Source of the DNA: Arthrobacter sp. SLBN-112
Lineage (GTDB): Bacteria; Actinomycetota; Actinomycetes; Actinomycetales; Micrococcaceae
Assembly (NCBI RefSeq): GCF_030944625.1
Contig: NZ_JAUSXY010000001.1
Span: 1,302,001 to 1,366,000, forward strand
Length of the DNA stretch: 64,000 nt
Direction of reading: 5' to 3'
In this document: positions 1-11,464 of the stretch, one piece after another
How the letters are laid out: every line of letters begins with the position of its first letter
Position numbering within the stretch: the stretch's first letter is position 1
Notes under the pieces: generated by a model
The model's input: only the letters and a program-made list of their open reading frames with translations
The model's database searches: none
What the model was told of the DNA's origin: nothing
Position numbers and translations under genes: made by a program

Positions 1-284
1 CCTCCTTCCGGATCGCGGCCTACACGCTGTGGCCCTTTGGCCGGATGGTGGTTGACCGGCCCGGCGGCAACGGTGTCTTCTCGCTGCTGGGCAACGTGAT
101 CTGGTTGCTCGTGGCCGGCATCTGGATTGCCATTGGCCACGTGCTGACGGCGTTCGCCATGGCGGTGACCATTGTCGGCATCCCGCTGGCCATCGCCAAC
201 CTCAAGCTGATCCCGGTGTCCCTGATGCCGCTGGGCAAGCAGATCGTGCCCACCAGCAGGCCCTTTGCCAGCAACTACCGCTAA
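1..284 (+). CDS. YccF domain membrane protein (5' end missing)
   Basis: Partial gene read from base 3 to the stop at 284; the N-terminus lies outside the window. The visible part begins SFRIAAYTLWPFGRMVV, has a long hydrophobic stretch (LLVAGIWIAIGHVLTAFAMAVTIVGIPLAIA) and ends with a basic tail. The LWPFGR motif and the IPLAIANLKL segment are typical of the YccF family of small inner-membrane proteins, whose function is unknown. It converges with the next gene, with a gap of only 3 bases. Confidence 0.8.
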   Translation, partial: SFRIAAYTLWPFGRMVVDRPGGNGVFSLLGNVIWLLVAGIWIAIGHVLTAFAMAVTIVGIPLAIANLKLIPVSLMPLGKQIVPTSRPFASNYR

Positions 285-287
285 GGG

Positions 288-1109
288 TCAGCGCGAGGGC
301 TGCAGCGGTCGGAAGGCCCCGTCCCGCAGGATGGCCACGGACCCGCTGTCGTCCAGTTCGGCCGCGACGTCCACGTCCTCCGCGTAGCCGGCACCCGTCA
401 ACTCGCGGCCGCTGGAACACCGCAACAGCACCTCGCGCAGGCGCGGCTCGGCGGCTTCGAACACGGCCATGGCCGCCTCGGCCTCCGGCGCGTAGCCGTG
501 CCTGCCGTCGCCGGCTTCATACCCGCCCTTCCCGGCGGCCGCCAGTCCCGCAATGAAAGCCCCGGCCCCGATCTGGTCTTCCACGGCGGCCCGGAGGGTG
601 CCGTCCTGCCAGCGCTCACCGGCCGCAACCACCGCCACCACGGCGTCCCCGGGAAGGTTGGCGGCAACCCAGTCCGCCGTGGCCGCGGCATTCCGGAGGC
701 ACACCGCGGCCACCAACGGAACGTCGCCTGCCAGCCGATGGCACAGTTCAGAGCCGTTGGGGGAGGGCAGGACGATCCGTTCCAGCGATTCGGCGCTGCG
801 CAGGCTCGCGGGGGAGAGGCTCAGCCCGCCGCCGTTGCGGGGGCCCGCCAGCTGGGCATGGTGGTGGGCGGCGAAGTCTTCGGCCCCGGTGTCCCGCCAC
901 GGGAAGGGGAAGACTTCCGCGTTCCGGTCCAGTGCCACGCTGACGCAGGTGCCGAAGGACAGGACGTCCACCACCACCGCGATATCCGCTCCGGGGGCCA
1001 CGGTCCTGGCACCGTTCAGTCCCCAGTCGAACCGCACCTCGAAAGGGAGCTGCCGGTGTGCGGCGTTTGCGGAGTGCGTGTGCCGCGGCGTGGAACGGGG
1101 AGCGTTCAT
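288..1109 (-). CDS. 2-phosphosulfolactate phosphatase-like (ComB family)
   Basis: 273-residue protein of the ComB family, which in methanogens hydrolyses 2-phosphosulfolactate in coenzyme M synthesis; in actinobacteria the real substrate is unknown. Family blocks seen are VVVDVLSFGTCVSVAL near the N-terminus, LPSPNGSEL in the middle and the VEDQIGAGAFIAGL helix. The ATG at 1109 is chosen because it overlaps the stop of the upstream HD gene as ATGA and has a purine-rich RBS (AAAGGCGA); the reading frame extends further upstream into that gene. The two genes are therefore probably translationally coupled. Confidence 0.75.
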   Translation of the reverse strand: MNAPRSTPRHTHSANAAHRQLPFEVRFDWGLNGARTVAPGADIAVVVDVLSFGTCVSVALDRNAEVFPFPWRDTGAEDFAAHHHAQLAGPRNGGGLSLSPASLRSAESLERIVLPSPNGSELCHRLAGDVPLVAAVCLRNAAATADWVAANLPGDAVVAVVAAGERWQDGTLRAAVEDQIGAGAFIAGLAAAGKGGYEAGDGRHGYAPEAEAAMAVFEAAEPRLREVLLRCSSGRELTGAGYAEDVDVAAELDDSGSVAILRDGAFRPLQPSR

Positions 1110-1975
1110 GCCAGTTCGCCTTTCAGGTTGCGGTGCGCAGCGTCCCGCCACAGTTCCCTGGCGCGTTGGTGGTGGAAGAGCGGGTCCAGTTCCAGCAGTT
1201 GGCGTACGACGGCGGCCCGGCCGGCAGCGAAGTCGGCGTCGCCGATGTGCGCGTAGTCTTTCCGGACGGCCGCAACATAACGGGCGTACTCCTCCGGTTC
1301 CCCGCCGAGGATGGACAGGTCCGCGTCGCAGAGGAGGGCGCCGTCGTCGTCACCCGGTTCAGGCTGGTGGTCAGATGTCAGCAGGACCAGCCGGGCCACC
1401 TCTGCCACGTCTGCCTCCGGCAAGCCTGCCGCGGTGAGCCGGTCCTCGGCCAGCCGGGCGGATTCTTCTTCATCCTGGCCTGCCGTGCCCCGGTACACGG
1501 CGTCGTGGAACCAGGCCGCCAGCAGCACGGTCCGCGGAGCCTCAGCCGGTTCGGTGAGCAGGTCCAGTGCTTCCAGGACGGAGAGCAGGTGGGTGCAGCC
1601 GTGGTACTGGCGGTGGGGTTCGCTCCAGCGGTCCAGCAGGTCCAGGAAGAGGGCGTCGTGGCCGGGCATGATGGCTTCCCAGCGGTGCAGCAGCGGAACT
1701 TTTAACGACTTGTTCCGCCGGCGTGCGGGTATCCGCAGTCCGCTGGCGATCAGCTTGCGGACCAGGAGCCGGGCTTCCACCGAAACCGCCCCGGCCGCCA
1801 CCAGCTCGTCGAACCGGCGCTCCGGCACGTCGTAGTGGTCGCCGTCGAACGCCCGCTCGGGGATTCCCGCGGCAGCAGCGAAGGCGTGCAGCTCATCAAG
1901 GGAAGTATCGGACACCAGGTGCGAGAAGTGCGTTCCGTGTGCAGGCCACAATGGCGGGTCGATGTAGATGGCCAT
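1106..1975 (-). CDS. DUF4031 plus HD-domain predicted metal-dependent phosphohydrolase
   Basis: 289 residues with two parts. Residues about 1-85 match DUF4031 (YIDPPLWPAHGTHFSHLVSDTS, DGDHYDVPE). Residues about 100-280 form an HD-type phosphohydrolase with the metal-binding elements YHGCTHL and WFHDAVYRG. HD proteins of this type hydrolyse phosphate or nucleotide esters, but the substrate cannot be told from sequence. It is the first gene of a two-gene unit with the ComB-like gene, with an ATGA overlap at 1106-1109. This DUF4031-HD fusion is common in Micrococcaceae. Confidence 0.8.
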   Translation of the reverse strand: MAIYIDPPLWPAHGTHFSHLVSDTSLDELHAFAAAAGIPERAFDGDHYDVPERRFDELVAAGAVSVEARLLVRKLIASGLRIPARRRNKSLKVPLLHRWEAIMPGHDALFLDLLDRWSEPHRQYHGCTHLLSVLEALDLLTEPAEAPRTVLLAAWFHDAVYRGTAGQDEEESARLAEDRLTAAGLPEADVAEVARLVLLTSDHQPEPGDDDGALLCDADLSILGGEPEEYARYVAAVRKDYAHIGDADFAAGRAAVVRQLLELDPLFHHQRARELWRDAAHRNLKGELA

Positions 1976-2081
1976 GGAAGGAGTCTAGTGCTGTCGGTGG
2001 CCGGGAACCTGTTGGTATGGCGGGCCAGAAACAAATCCTCATTTGCGTAGTGATGACACTCTGGGAGTGGCATTTGCGGAT

Positions 2082-2087
2082 TAGTAT
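2082..2087 (+). promoter_or_regulatory. -10 box of the modABC operon, likely leaderless mRNA
   Basis: TAGTAT lies only 6 nt before the ATG at 2094. No Shine-Dalgarno sequence precedes that ATG, so transcription probably starts at or next to the A of the start codon. Leaderless transcripts are common in actinobacteria. No convincing -35 box was found at 16-18 nt. Confidence 0.4.
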
Positions 2088-2093
2088 TGCCGC

Positions 2094-2504
2094 ATGGCCC
2101 TTATTCGCGTTTCCGAAGCCGCCCGTTTCCTGGGCGTGAGCGACGATACCGTCCGCCGCTGGACGGACCACGGAACACTCACGCCATTCCGGGACGACGC
2201 CGGCCGGCTCGCCGTCGACGGGCTGGAACTTGCCACGCACGCACGGAAGCTGGCCCAGCTCCCGGATGATCCGCAACGCGGCGGCAGCTCGGCCCGCAAC
2301 CGGTTCGTCGGCCTCGTCACCAACGTCATCGCCGACAAAGTGATGGCCCAGGTGGAACTGCAGTGCGGGCCCTTCCGGGTGGTATCCCTCATGAGCAGCG
2401 AGGCGGTACGCGACCTGGGGTTGGAGCCGGGTGCCGTCGCCACTGCGGTGGTCAAGGCAACGACAGTCATCATCGAATCCCCGAAAGGCAGGGCCACCGC
2501 ATGA
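2094..2504 (+). CDS. HTH-TOBE (molybdopterin-binding type) protein, first gene of the mod operon
   Basis: 136 residues. The N-terminal half is a MerR/excisionase-like helix-turn-helix (VSEAARFLGVSDDTVRRWTDHG). The C-terminal half (about 65-133) is a TOBE/Mop fold that in related proteins binds molybdate (NRFVGLVTNVIADKVMAQVELQCG). It overlaps modA by ATGA at 2501-2504. The architecture suggests a molybdate-responsive regulator of the operon it leads, or a molybdate-binding accessory protein. It is smaller than ModE and has a different HTH type. Confidence 0.8.
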   Translation: MALIRVSEAARFLGVSDDTVRRWTDHGTLTPFRDDAGRLAVDGLELATHARKLAQLPDDPQRGGSSARNRFVGLVTNVIADKVMAQVELQCGPFRVVSLMSSEAVRDLGLEPGAVATAVVKATTVIIESPKGRATA

Positions 2505-3337
2505 GCCGGCAACCCGTCCGCTTGCCGGCGTCCACCCTTCGAGCAGCAGTCCTGCCACTGGCTGTGCTGCTGGCCGTCCTGTCCGGCTGCGCCGCGGCAG
2601 GCGGCCCGGCTGCGGGGACAAGTTCCGGCGCTGACGCAGGCTCCAGTGCCAAGCCGGCAGGCACCATCACGGTCTTCGCGGCAGCTTCCCTCAAGGCCAC
2701 CTTCACTGAACTGGCACGCATCTTCGAAACGGAAAACCCGGGAACCACGGTCACGTTGAGCTTCGCGGGTTCCTCGGACCTTGCCAGCCAGATCAACCAG
2801 GGCGCGCCTGCGGACGTTTTTGCCTCGGCGGATACGGCCAACATGAAGAAACTCCAGGACGCCGCCCTCGCTGACGGCACGCCGCGGAACTTCGCCACCA
2901 ATACCCTGGCCATTGCCGTTCCGCCGGGCAATCCGGCCGGTATTTCGGCGCTGAAGGACCTGGCGCGGCCGGGCGTCAAGCTGGTGGTCTGCGCCAGGCA
3001 GGTTCCCTGTGGGGCAGCTGCGGCGAAGGTGGCAGGCGCGGCCGGGATTGCGCTGGCGCCCGTCAGCGAGGAAAACGCTGTCACTGATGTGCTGGGCAAG
3101 GTCACATCGGGGGAGGCCGACGCCGGCCTGGTGTACGGCACGGACGTCAAGGCAGCCGGCGCCAAGGTGGACGGCATTGAATTTCCGGAGTCGCAGGGCG
3201 CGGTCAATACCTACCCCATCGCGGGCGTGGCCAGTGGCCGGAACAAGGCCACAGCACAGGCCTTCATCGGCCTGGTGACCGGCGCCGAAGGGCAAAAGAT
3301 CCTCGCCACGGCAGGATTCGGACCCGGTGGGCAGTAA
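2501..3337 (+). CDS. modA: molybdate ABC transporter substrate-binding lipoprotein ModA
   Basis: 278 residues. A lipoprotein signal ends in the lipobox VLSGC (Cys about residue 29), so the protein is membrane-anchored outside the cell. The mature part has ModA family blocks: ITVFAAASLKATFTEL, FAGSSDLASQINQGAPADVFASAD, and the C-terminal TYPIAGV and FIGLVTGAEGQKIL. It binds molybdate or tungstate and hands it to ModB. The ATG at 2501 overlaps the stop of the HTH-TOBE gene. Molybdate uptake matters here because an FdhF-type molybdo-enzyme and moeA lie in the same window. Confidence 0.93.
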   Translation: MSRQPVRLPASTLRAAVLPLAVLLAVLSGCAAAGGPAAGTSSGADAGSSAKPAGTITVFAAASLKATFTELARIFETENPGTTVTLSFAGSSDLASQINQGAPADVFASADTANMKKLQDAALADGTPRNFATNTLAIAVPPGNPAGISALKDLARPGVKLVVCARQVPCGAAAAKVAGAAGIALAPVSEENAVTDVLGKVTSGEADAGLVYGTDVKAAGAKVDGIEFPESQGAVNTYPIAGVASGRNKATAQAFIGLVTGAEGQKILATAGFGPGGQ

Positions 3338-3378
3338 TGCCGGGAACCGCTGAGCCAGGGAAGCACGAGAGGTAGCAG

Positions 3379-4221
3379 GTGGGTCAGCAGGGGTATTCCG
3401 GTGTTCCCGGCTTGGTGCGCGCACTGGCGGTTGTTGCCGCCGTCGTGGTGGTGCTCCCGTTGCTTGCCATGGTGCTGCGGGTGGATTGGTCGCAGTTCAT
3501 TCCCCTCGTGGCCTCGGAGTCGTCGCTGACGGCGCTGGGGCTGAGCCTGCGGACCTCCGCGGCGAGCACCGTGCTGTGCATTGTGCTGGGGGTCCCCTTG
3601 GCGCTGGTCCTCGCCCGGGATAGGTTCCGGCTGCAGGGGCTGCTGCGTTCGCTGGTGCTCCTGCCGCTGGTTCTTCCCCCCGTGGTGGGCGGCATCGCCC
3701 TGCTCTACACCTTCGGCCGCCAGGGCCTGCTGGGGCAGACCCTCGATCTGCTTGGCCTGCAGATTGCCTTCTCCACCACTGCGGTGGTCCTGGCGCAGAC
3801 GTTCGTGGCGCTGCCCTTCCTGGTGGTCAGCCTGGAAGGGGCCCTGCGCACCTCGGGCTCCCGCTACGAGGCCGTGGCCGCAACCCTGGGCGCACGCCCG
3901 GGCACCGTCTTCCGGCGGGTCACGCTCCCGCTGGTCCTGCCCGGACTGGCGTCCGGTGCCGTTCTTTCCTTCGCCCGCAGCCTGGGCGAGTTCGGGGCCA
4001 CGCTGACGTTCGCGGGCAGCCTGCAGGGGGTCACCCGGACCCTGCCGCTGGAAATCTACCTGCAGCGGGAAACCGACCCGGACGCCGCCGTCGCCCTGTC
4101 GCTGGTGCTGGTGGCCGTGGCCGTAGCGGTGGTGGCGCTCGCCTACAGCCGGCCCGCGGCTGGCAGCAGAACAGGACAACGGACGACGACGCCCACTCCG
4201 GCAGGAGGGGACGGCAAGTGA
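3379..4221 (+). CDS. modB: molybdate ABC transporter permease ModB
   Basis: 280 residues starting at a GTG preceded by AGAGGTAG. It has five to six membrane segments and the inner-membrane permease EAA loop ([24 protein letters not shown]) that contacts the ATPase. The [17 protein letters not shown] block is characteristic of ModB/CysT permeases. The stop overlaps the modC start as GTGA. The C-terminal tail is rich in Gly and Thr and probably cytoplasmic. Confidence 0.93.
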   Translation: MGQQGYSGVPGLVRALAVVAAVVVVLPLLAMVLRVDWSQFIPLVASESSLTALGLSLRTSAASTVLCIVLGVPLALVLARDRFRLQGLLRSLVLLPLVLPPVVGGIALLYTFGRQGLLGQTLDLLGLQIAFSTTAVVLAQTFVALPFLVVSLEGALRTSGSRYEAVAATLGARPGTVFRRVTLPLVLPGLASGAVLSFARSLGEFGATLTFAGSLQGVTRTLPLEIYLQRETDPDAAVALSLVLVAVAVAVVALAYSRPAAGSRTGQRTTTPTPAGGDGK

Positions 4222-5291
4222 CGTTGTCCTTCCAGGCAGCCGTGGCCGGGCGGGGATTCGACGTGTCCCTCACGGTCGGGCCCGGCGAAACTGTAGCCGT
4301 GATGGGCCCCAACGGCGCCGGGAAGTCCACCCTGCTGTCCAGCGTCGCGGGCCTGTTGCGGCCGGACACCGGCGTGGCAAAACTCAACGGAAAGACCCTG
4401 TTCGACCTCGACGGCGGCAACCGCACCTGGGTGCCGCCGCACCAGCGCGGGACCGCGCTCCTTGCCCAGGAGCCCCTGCTCTTTCCGCACCTGAGCGCGG
4501 TGGACAATGTCTCCTTCGGGCCCCGCAGCGCCGGCGTCCCCAAGCGGGACGCCAAGGAGCAGGCCCTGCGCTGGCTGGCTGACGTCGAAGCGGAAGGCCT
4601 GGCCGGGCGCCGTCCCGCCGAACTCTCCGGCGGCCAGGCCCAGCGGGTTGCCGTGGCACGTGCACTCGCCGCGGATCCCGCGCTGCTCCTGCTTGACGAG
4701 CCCCTCGCCGCCCTCGACATCCACTCCGCCCCGCTGCTGCGCCGCCTGTTCAAGCGCGTCCTCGCGGGTCGGCAGGCCATTATCGTCACCCACGATGTCC
4801 TTGACGCGCTGATCCTCGCGGACAGGGTGGTCATCCTGGAGAACGGCAGGATTGCCGAGGAAGGCCCAACCCGGGAAGTGCTGGAACGTCCACGCAGTTC
4901 CTTTGCCGCCGGCCTGGCCGGGCTGAACTTCGTCCCCGGAACCCTGGACGGGGCGGCGGTGCGTACCGAAGATGGCCTGCGGATCGCCGGCCACGCCGAT
5001 GAGCAAGTGCTTTCCGGGCAGCAGGCTCAATCCGGGCCAGGAAGCCCCGGGGTGGCCGTGTTCCCGCCGTCGGCCGTTTCCGTGTTTCTCACCGACGCGC
5101 ACGGCAGCCCGCGCAATTCGTTCCCGGTAACCATCACGGACCTCGAGCCGCACGGCGACCAGATCCGTGTCCGGGCCGGCCGCCTGGCCGCCGACATCAC
5201 GCCGGCGGCATCGGCGGACCTTGGCCTGGTGCCGGGGATGACCGTTCATTTCGTGGTCAAAGCGGCCGCCGTTTCCGTGTACGGGACCTAG
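4218..5291 (+). CDS. modC: molybdate ABC transporter ATPase ModC
   Basis: 357 residues from a GTG at 4218 with RBS GGAGGGG. Walker A is GPNGAGKST (about 31-39), the Q-loop region is [17 protein letters not shown], the signature is [15 protein letters not shown] and Walker B is [12 protein letters not shown]. The C-terminal third (about 240-355) carries the Mop/TOBE-type region that senses oxyanion in ModC proteins. It powers molybdate import with ModA and ModB. No hairpin terminator was recognised before the clpB promoter. Confidence 0.93.
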   Translation: MTLSFQAAVAGRGFDVSLTVGPGETVAVMGPNGAGKSTLLSSVAGLLRPDTGVAKLNGKTLFDLDGGNRTWVPPHQRGTALLAQEPLLFPHLSAVDNVSFGPRSAGVPKRDAKEQALRWLADVEAEGLAGRRPAELSGGQAQRVAVARALAADPALLLLDEPLAALDIHSAPLLRRLFKRVLAGRQAIIVTHDVLDALILADRVVILENGRIAEEGPTREVLERPRSSFAAGLAGLNFVPGTLDGAAVRTEDGLRIAGHADEQVLSGQQAQSGPGSPGVAVFPPSAVSVFLTDAHGSPRNSFPVTITDLEPHGDQIRVRAGRLAADITPAASADLGLVPGMTVHFVVKAAAVSVYGT

Positions 5292-5356
5292 CAGGACTTC
5301 CTGCTCTGGACAGCGGTTTCGCCGTGGGCAAACATGGCTAGTGAACCTCGTCCTGC

Positions 5357-5383
5357 CAAGTTGAGCGTAGTACACTCAACTTG
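5357..5383 (+). promoter_or_regulatory. HAIR operator (HspR-type) in front of clpB
   Basis: Inverted repeat with arms CAAGTTGAG and CTCAACTTG. Its core is TTGAGC-N7-ACTCAA, which matches the HspR-associated inverted repeat consensus CTTGAGT-N7-ACTCAAG closely. It lies 30-56 bases before the clpB start and overlaps any promoter there. HspR is known to repress dnaK and clpB operons in Streptomyces and mycobacteria under normal growth, so heat-shock control of this clpB is likely. Confidence 0.8.
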
Positions 5384-5412
5384 GTTATCAAGCCCCCCGA
5401 AAGGAGCCCTCT

Positions 5413-8104
<2,692 letters not shown>

Positions 8105-8127
<23 letters not shown>

Positions 8128-8782
8128 TCACGTTGCCGGTATCGGCTGTGACGTAGCAATCCACCCGGCGGTCGCCCGAGTCCCAGCTGGTACTGCTGGG
8201 GAAGCTGCGCTGGTAGTTGAGATGGAACTGGTTGGCCGCCGGGCCGAGCGTGGCCGCCTGGCATGCCTCCAGCGCCTTGGCTTTCAACGGGTCAGCCCCC
8301 GGGTAGGCGGCTGCGGCCGGATAGCTGTACGTTGCCACCAGTTGCGCCGAATGCCCGGTATCGCAGGACACCACCGTGGACGCCAGGGCTTCGGGATCGA
8401 AGTCCTTGAAGCAGTCGCCCACCGCGTAGGCGGCAGGTGCCACCCCGTCGCGTGGAAGTGGCTGGGGAGTGGCCGGGGCTGTGGCGGTGGTCTGCAGCAC
8501 ACCCGGCGCGTCGGCCGCGGACTTGTCGGCACCGGAGGATGAGTTCAACCACACGGCAAGCCACACGAGCGAGCCGGCAACGGCCACGATCACGACGACG
8601 AAGAACACCTTCCAGAAGGTCACCCTGTTGGGTGCGCGGCGGGGTGGCGGTTCCGGGAGAGGCTGGGACCACGTGACAGATTCCGGGGCGGGCGCTGAAC
8701 CGTTGCCCCCGCTTGGGACCCTTGGCAGGCTGCCGGTGTGCGGCGGCGAGGCAGGCTTCGGCGGGATGTCCTGGTGGTTCAC
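8105..8782 (-). CDS. membrane-anchored septum-formation-domain-like protein
   Basis: 225 residues from a GTG at 8782 with AGGAGG ten bases upstream; an upstream in-frame ATG has no RBS. The N-terminus is Pro-rich and cytoplasmic, there is one transmembrane helix ([21 protein letters not shown]), and an extracytoplasmic domain follows. That domain has cysteines in [30 protein letters not shown] and VDCYVTA, the pattern of the septum-formation (PF13845-like) domain of actinobacterial membrane proteins. The exact role is unknown. Confidence 0.65.
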
Positions 8783-9053
8783 GGGTGCGCATCCTCCTGG
8801 GGTTTGTTCCGCGGCTCGCCAACGGCCGGTCAAAATCGGCAGTTCTTAAGTGACTCTACCGAAGAAAAATGCCGTGATCCTGCGGGCCGAAGTGAGCCAT
8901 GGTACCCCACGCCCCGGCTCGGGGCCGTTGGCGGCAAGCAGGGGCAGCCGAAAGCATGTAATCTAGGTGTACGACAAATTGACCAAACATTCCGGGGCCT
9001 CACCGATCGCCAAGGTGACCACCTCCGGTCCAAGTACAAAAGGGGGTCACGCC

Positions 9054-9287
9054 ATGGGGCGCGGCCGTCAAAAGGCAAAAGCTACCAAGCAGGCTCGGGA
9101 CATCAAGTACTACTCCCCGAACACTGACTACTCGGCACTTCAGCGTGAGCTGACGGGCCCAGGCAGTCGTTCAACGAGCCATTACTCGAATGAACCGGTC
9201 GAGCCGGACTATTCGGCCTATGTGGATAAGTACGCGGATGATTTGGATGACGATGACGACGAGGTTGACAACCGTCGCATCGGCTAG
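9054..9287 (+). CDS. DUF3073 family small protein
   Basis: 77 residues beginning MGRGRQKAKATKQARDIKYY. The N-terminus is very basic and the C-terminus very acidic (DDLDDDDDEVD). This is the DUF3073 family, which is widespread and conserved in actinobacteria and has no known function. The start at 9054 is chosen over an in-frame ATG at 8967 because the family begins MGRGRQKAK and that extension has no family character. The gene is monocistronic, with a hairpin terminator following the next spacer. Confidence 0.88.
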   Translation: MGRGRQKAKATKQARDIKYYSPNTDYSALQRELTGPGSRSTSHYSNEPVEPDYSAYVDKYADDLDDDDDEVDNRRIG

Positions 9288-9433
9288 CTGTCGTAAGGCC
9301 GCCGTGGCCCCGGGCTTCCCCGTTCGCGGCGCAGCTAAGCGCTAACAGACTCCGCAGGTGCTGTCCCCGCAGCTTAGGGATGGCACAGGACCTCCTTTCC
9401 AGTACCCGCTTTCGGGTGACTGCTGACATGAGG

Positions 9434-9473
9434 AAGCCCGCTGCCTTCCCGGACATCCGGTGGCAGCGGGCTT
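9434..9473 (+). terminator. hairpin terminator after the DUF3073 gene
   Basis: 12-bp stem AAGCCCGCTGCC / GGCAGCGGGCTT, with a smaller CCGG hairpin inside the loop. It sits just before the VOC gene start at 9497. There is no long U-tract. Confidence 0.5.
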
Positions 9474-9496
9474 TCCGGCGTTGGTAACCTGACCGG

Positions 9497-10267
9497 ATGA
9501 CTGTTCGGACCAACTACGCCAATGGTGAGCCCTGCTGGGCGGATCTGCAGACCCCCGATGTCGCCGCCGCCAAAGACTTTTACGCCAGCGTTTTCGGCTG
9601 GACCTACCAGGACTTTCCCACCCCGGACGGCCGCAGCTACGCACAGGCCTTCATGAACGGCCAGCTGGTTGCCACCATTGCGCCGCAGGGCCCTTTGCAG
9701 GCGCCGGGCACTCCGGCGCAATGGAATATCTACTTCGCGGCCGCAGACGCCGCAGCGCTGCTTGACGATGCCACCCGTGCAGGCGGCGACGTCCAGTTCG
9801 GGCCTGAAGAGGTAGGCGGCACCGGCGTCTTGGCTTTCCTCGCCCCGCCTGGTGGCGGGACCACGGGCATCTGGCAGGCCGGTACTCACTTCGGCAGCCA
9901 CCTCTTCAACGAGCCAGGTGCGCTGGCTTGGGCGGAATTGTCCACGCCCGAGCCGCAGGCCGCCGTCGGCTTCTTTCAGCACCTGTTCGGGCACGAGGTC
10001 ACCGAATACCCGCAGGACGACGGCGGCAGCTACAGCACGCTGCTCATCGATGGTGGCGAGGTGGCCGGCGTCGTTCCTGCCGAAGAAAGCGAGGAAGCGT
10101 CCTGGCAGGTCTACTTTGGCGCGGCGGACATTCGCGGCGCAGCGGAGGTTGCGGTCCAGGCCCGGGGAGAGGTCATCGTGGAGCCGGATGAGCATCCTGC
10201 CGACGGTTCACTGATCACCATCAAGGACCCGCAGGGCGGCATCCTCAGCCTGATCCAGGTCAATTAA
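9497..10267 (+). CDS. VOC family protein with two glyoxalase-like domains
   Basis: 256 residues with two vicinal-oxygen-chelate modules, about 8-125 and about 130-255. The first begins PCWADLQTPDVAAAKDFYASVFGW and the second LAWAELSTPEPQAAVGFFQHLFGHE; both have the beta-alpha-beta start where fold members place a metal ligand. Related actinobacterial proteins are annotated as hydroxylases or glyoxalases without direct evidence. The gene is flanked by terminators on both sides, so it is transcribed alone. The substrate is unknown. Confidence 0.82.
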   Translation: MTVRTNYANGEPCWADLQTPDVAAAKDFYASVFGWTYQDFPTPDGRSYAQAFMNGQLVATIAPQGPLQAPGTPAQWNIYFAAADAAALLDDATRAGGDVQFGPEEVGGTGVLAFLAPPGGGTTGIWQAGTHFGSHLFNEPGALAWAELSTPEPQAAVGFFQHLFGHEVTEYPQDDGGSYSTLLIDGGEVAGVVPAEESEEASWQVYFGAADIRGAAEVAVQARGEVIVEPDEHPADGSLITIKDPQGGILSLIQVN

Positions 10268-10273
10268 CAACAG

Positions 10274-10305
10274 TGGGGTCCCCCACCGTGCGGTGCGGGA
10301 CCCCA
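10274..10305. terminator. bidirectional terminator between the VOC gene and purM
   Basis: Perfect 9-bp stem TGGGGTCCC / GGGACCCCA between two convergent genes. Confidence 0.65.
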
Positions 10306-10318
10306 AATGTTTGCGGCT

Positions 10319-11464
10319 TTACGCGTAGGCGTTGACCATGCGGACTGCGCCGCCGTCCACGCCCTTGGCGCCCTGGACGTAGTCGGGGCCGGATTTGGAA
10401 ATGGAATCCGAATCCTCCGTGACCGTGCCCATGACCCAGGACGGCAGGCCCCGGTCGTTCAGGCGCGCGACCGCGGCGTTGGCGGCGTCGGGGGATACGA
10501 TGGCCACCATGCCCACGCCGAGGTTGAGGGTGCGTTCGAGATCGGGCAGCGGGACGTTGCCAAGTTCGGACACCAGCTTGAAGATCGCGGGCAGTTCCCA
10601 GGTGGCGCGGTCCACCGTGGCCACCAGCCCCTGCGGGAGGACCCGGGCCAGGTTGGCGGCCAGGCCGCCGCCGGTGACGTGGCTGAAGCCGTGCACGGCG
10701 GCACCGGCGCTGACCGGGAAGGTGCGGGCCAGGTCCAGGCAATCGGCTGCGTAGACGCGGGTGGGTTCCAGGAGTTCCTCGCCCAGCGTGCGTCCCAGTT
10801 CGGAGACCTGGCGGTCCAGTGCCCAGCCGGCGTGGTTGATGACGCGGCGGACAAGCGAGTAGCCGTTGGAGTGCAGGCCGGAGGAGGCCATGCCGATGAC
10901 CACATCGCCGGCGCGGACGCGGTCCGGGCCAAGCAGGGCGTCGGCTTCCACAACGCCGGTGGCTGCGCCGGCGACGTCGTATTCGTGCTCGCCCAGCAGG
11001 CCCGGGTGCTCTGCGGTCTCGCCGCCCACCAGGGCGGTTCCGGCCACGGAGCAGGCTGCGGCGATGCCGCGGACGATGTCCGCGATGCGCTCGGGGACCA
11101 CTTTGCCGCAGGCGATATAGTCGGTCATGTACAGCGGCTCGGCACCTACCACCACGATGTCGTCCACCACCATGCCCACCAGGTCGAACCCGATCGTGTC
11201 GTGGATGTCCATGGCCTGGGCGATGGCAACCTTGGTGCCAACACCGTCCGTGGAGGTGGCCAGCAGCGGCTTCTTGTACGTCAGGAGCCTGGAGACGTCG
11301 TAGAGTCCGGCGAAGCCGCCCACCCCGCCGATCACCGAGGAGTTGTGGGTCGCCTTGACAGCGTCCTTCATGAGCTCGACGGCGCGGTCCCCGGCTTCAA
11401 CGTCCACGCCCGCGGAGGCGTAGGTGATGCCGGAGTTCTCTGCGGCGGTGTTGGCGGAAGTCAT
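10319..11464 (-). CDS. purM: phosphoribosylformylglycinamidine cyclo-ligase (AIR synthetase)
   Basis: 381 residues. It catalyses ATP-dependent closure of FGAM to AIR in purine synthesis. Family blocks are present: ITYASAGVDVEAGDRAVELMK at the N-terminus, GVGGFAGLYD, LLATSTDGVGTKVAIA, VGGETAEHPGLL, GMASSGLHSNGYSLVRRV and HVTGGGLAANLARVLP. The ATG at 11464 overlaps the purF stop as ATGA, so purF and purM form a translationally coupled operon. Confidence 0.96.
   Translation of the reverse strand: MTSANTAAENSGITYASAGVDVEAGDRAVELMKDAVKATHNSSVIGGVGGFAGLYDVSRLLTYKKPLLATSTDGVGTKVAIAQAMDIHDTIGFDLVGMVVDDIVVVGAEPLYMTDYIACGKVVPERIADIVRGIAAACSVAGTALVGGETAEHPGLLGEHEYDVAGAATGVVEADALLGPDRVRAGDVVIGMASSGLHSNGYSLVRRVINHAGWALDRQVSELGRTLGEELLEPTRVYAADCLDLARTFPVSAGAAVHGFSHVTGGGLAANLARVLPQGLVATVDRATWELPAIFKLVSELGNVPLPDLERTLNLGVGMVAIVSPDAANAAVARLNDRGLPSWVMGTVTEDSDSISKSGPDYVQGAKGVDGGAVRMVNAYA

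Noticed and set aside
8928..8964. TTGGCG ... TAATCT as a promoter for the DUF3073 gene
   Set aside because: The spacing is 25 nt, too long for a sigma-70-type promoter.
8967..9053. Upstream extension of the DUF3073 gene
   Set aside because: In frame, but the family starts at MGRGRQKAK and the extra residues look like untranslated leader.
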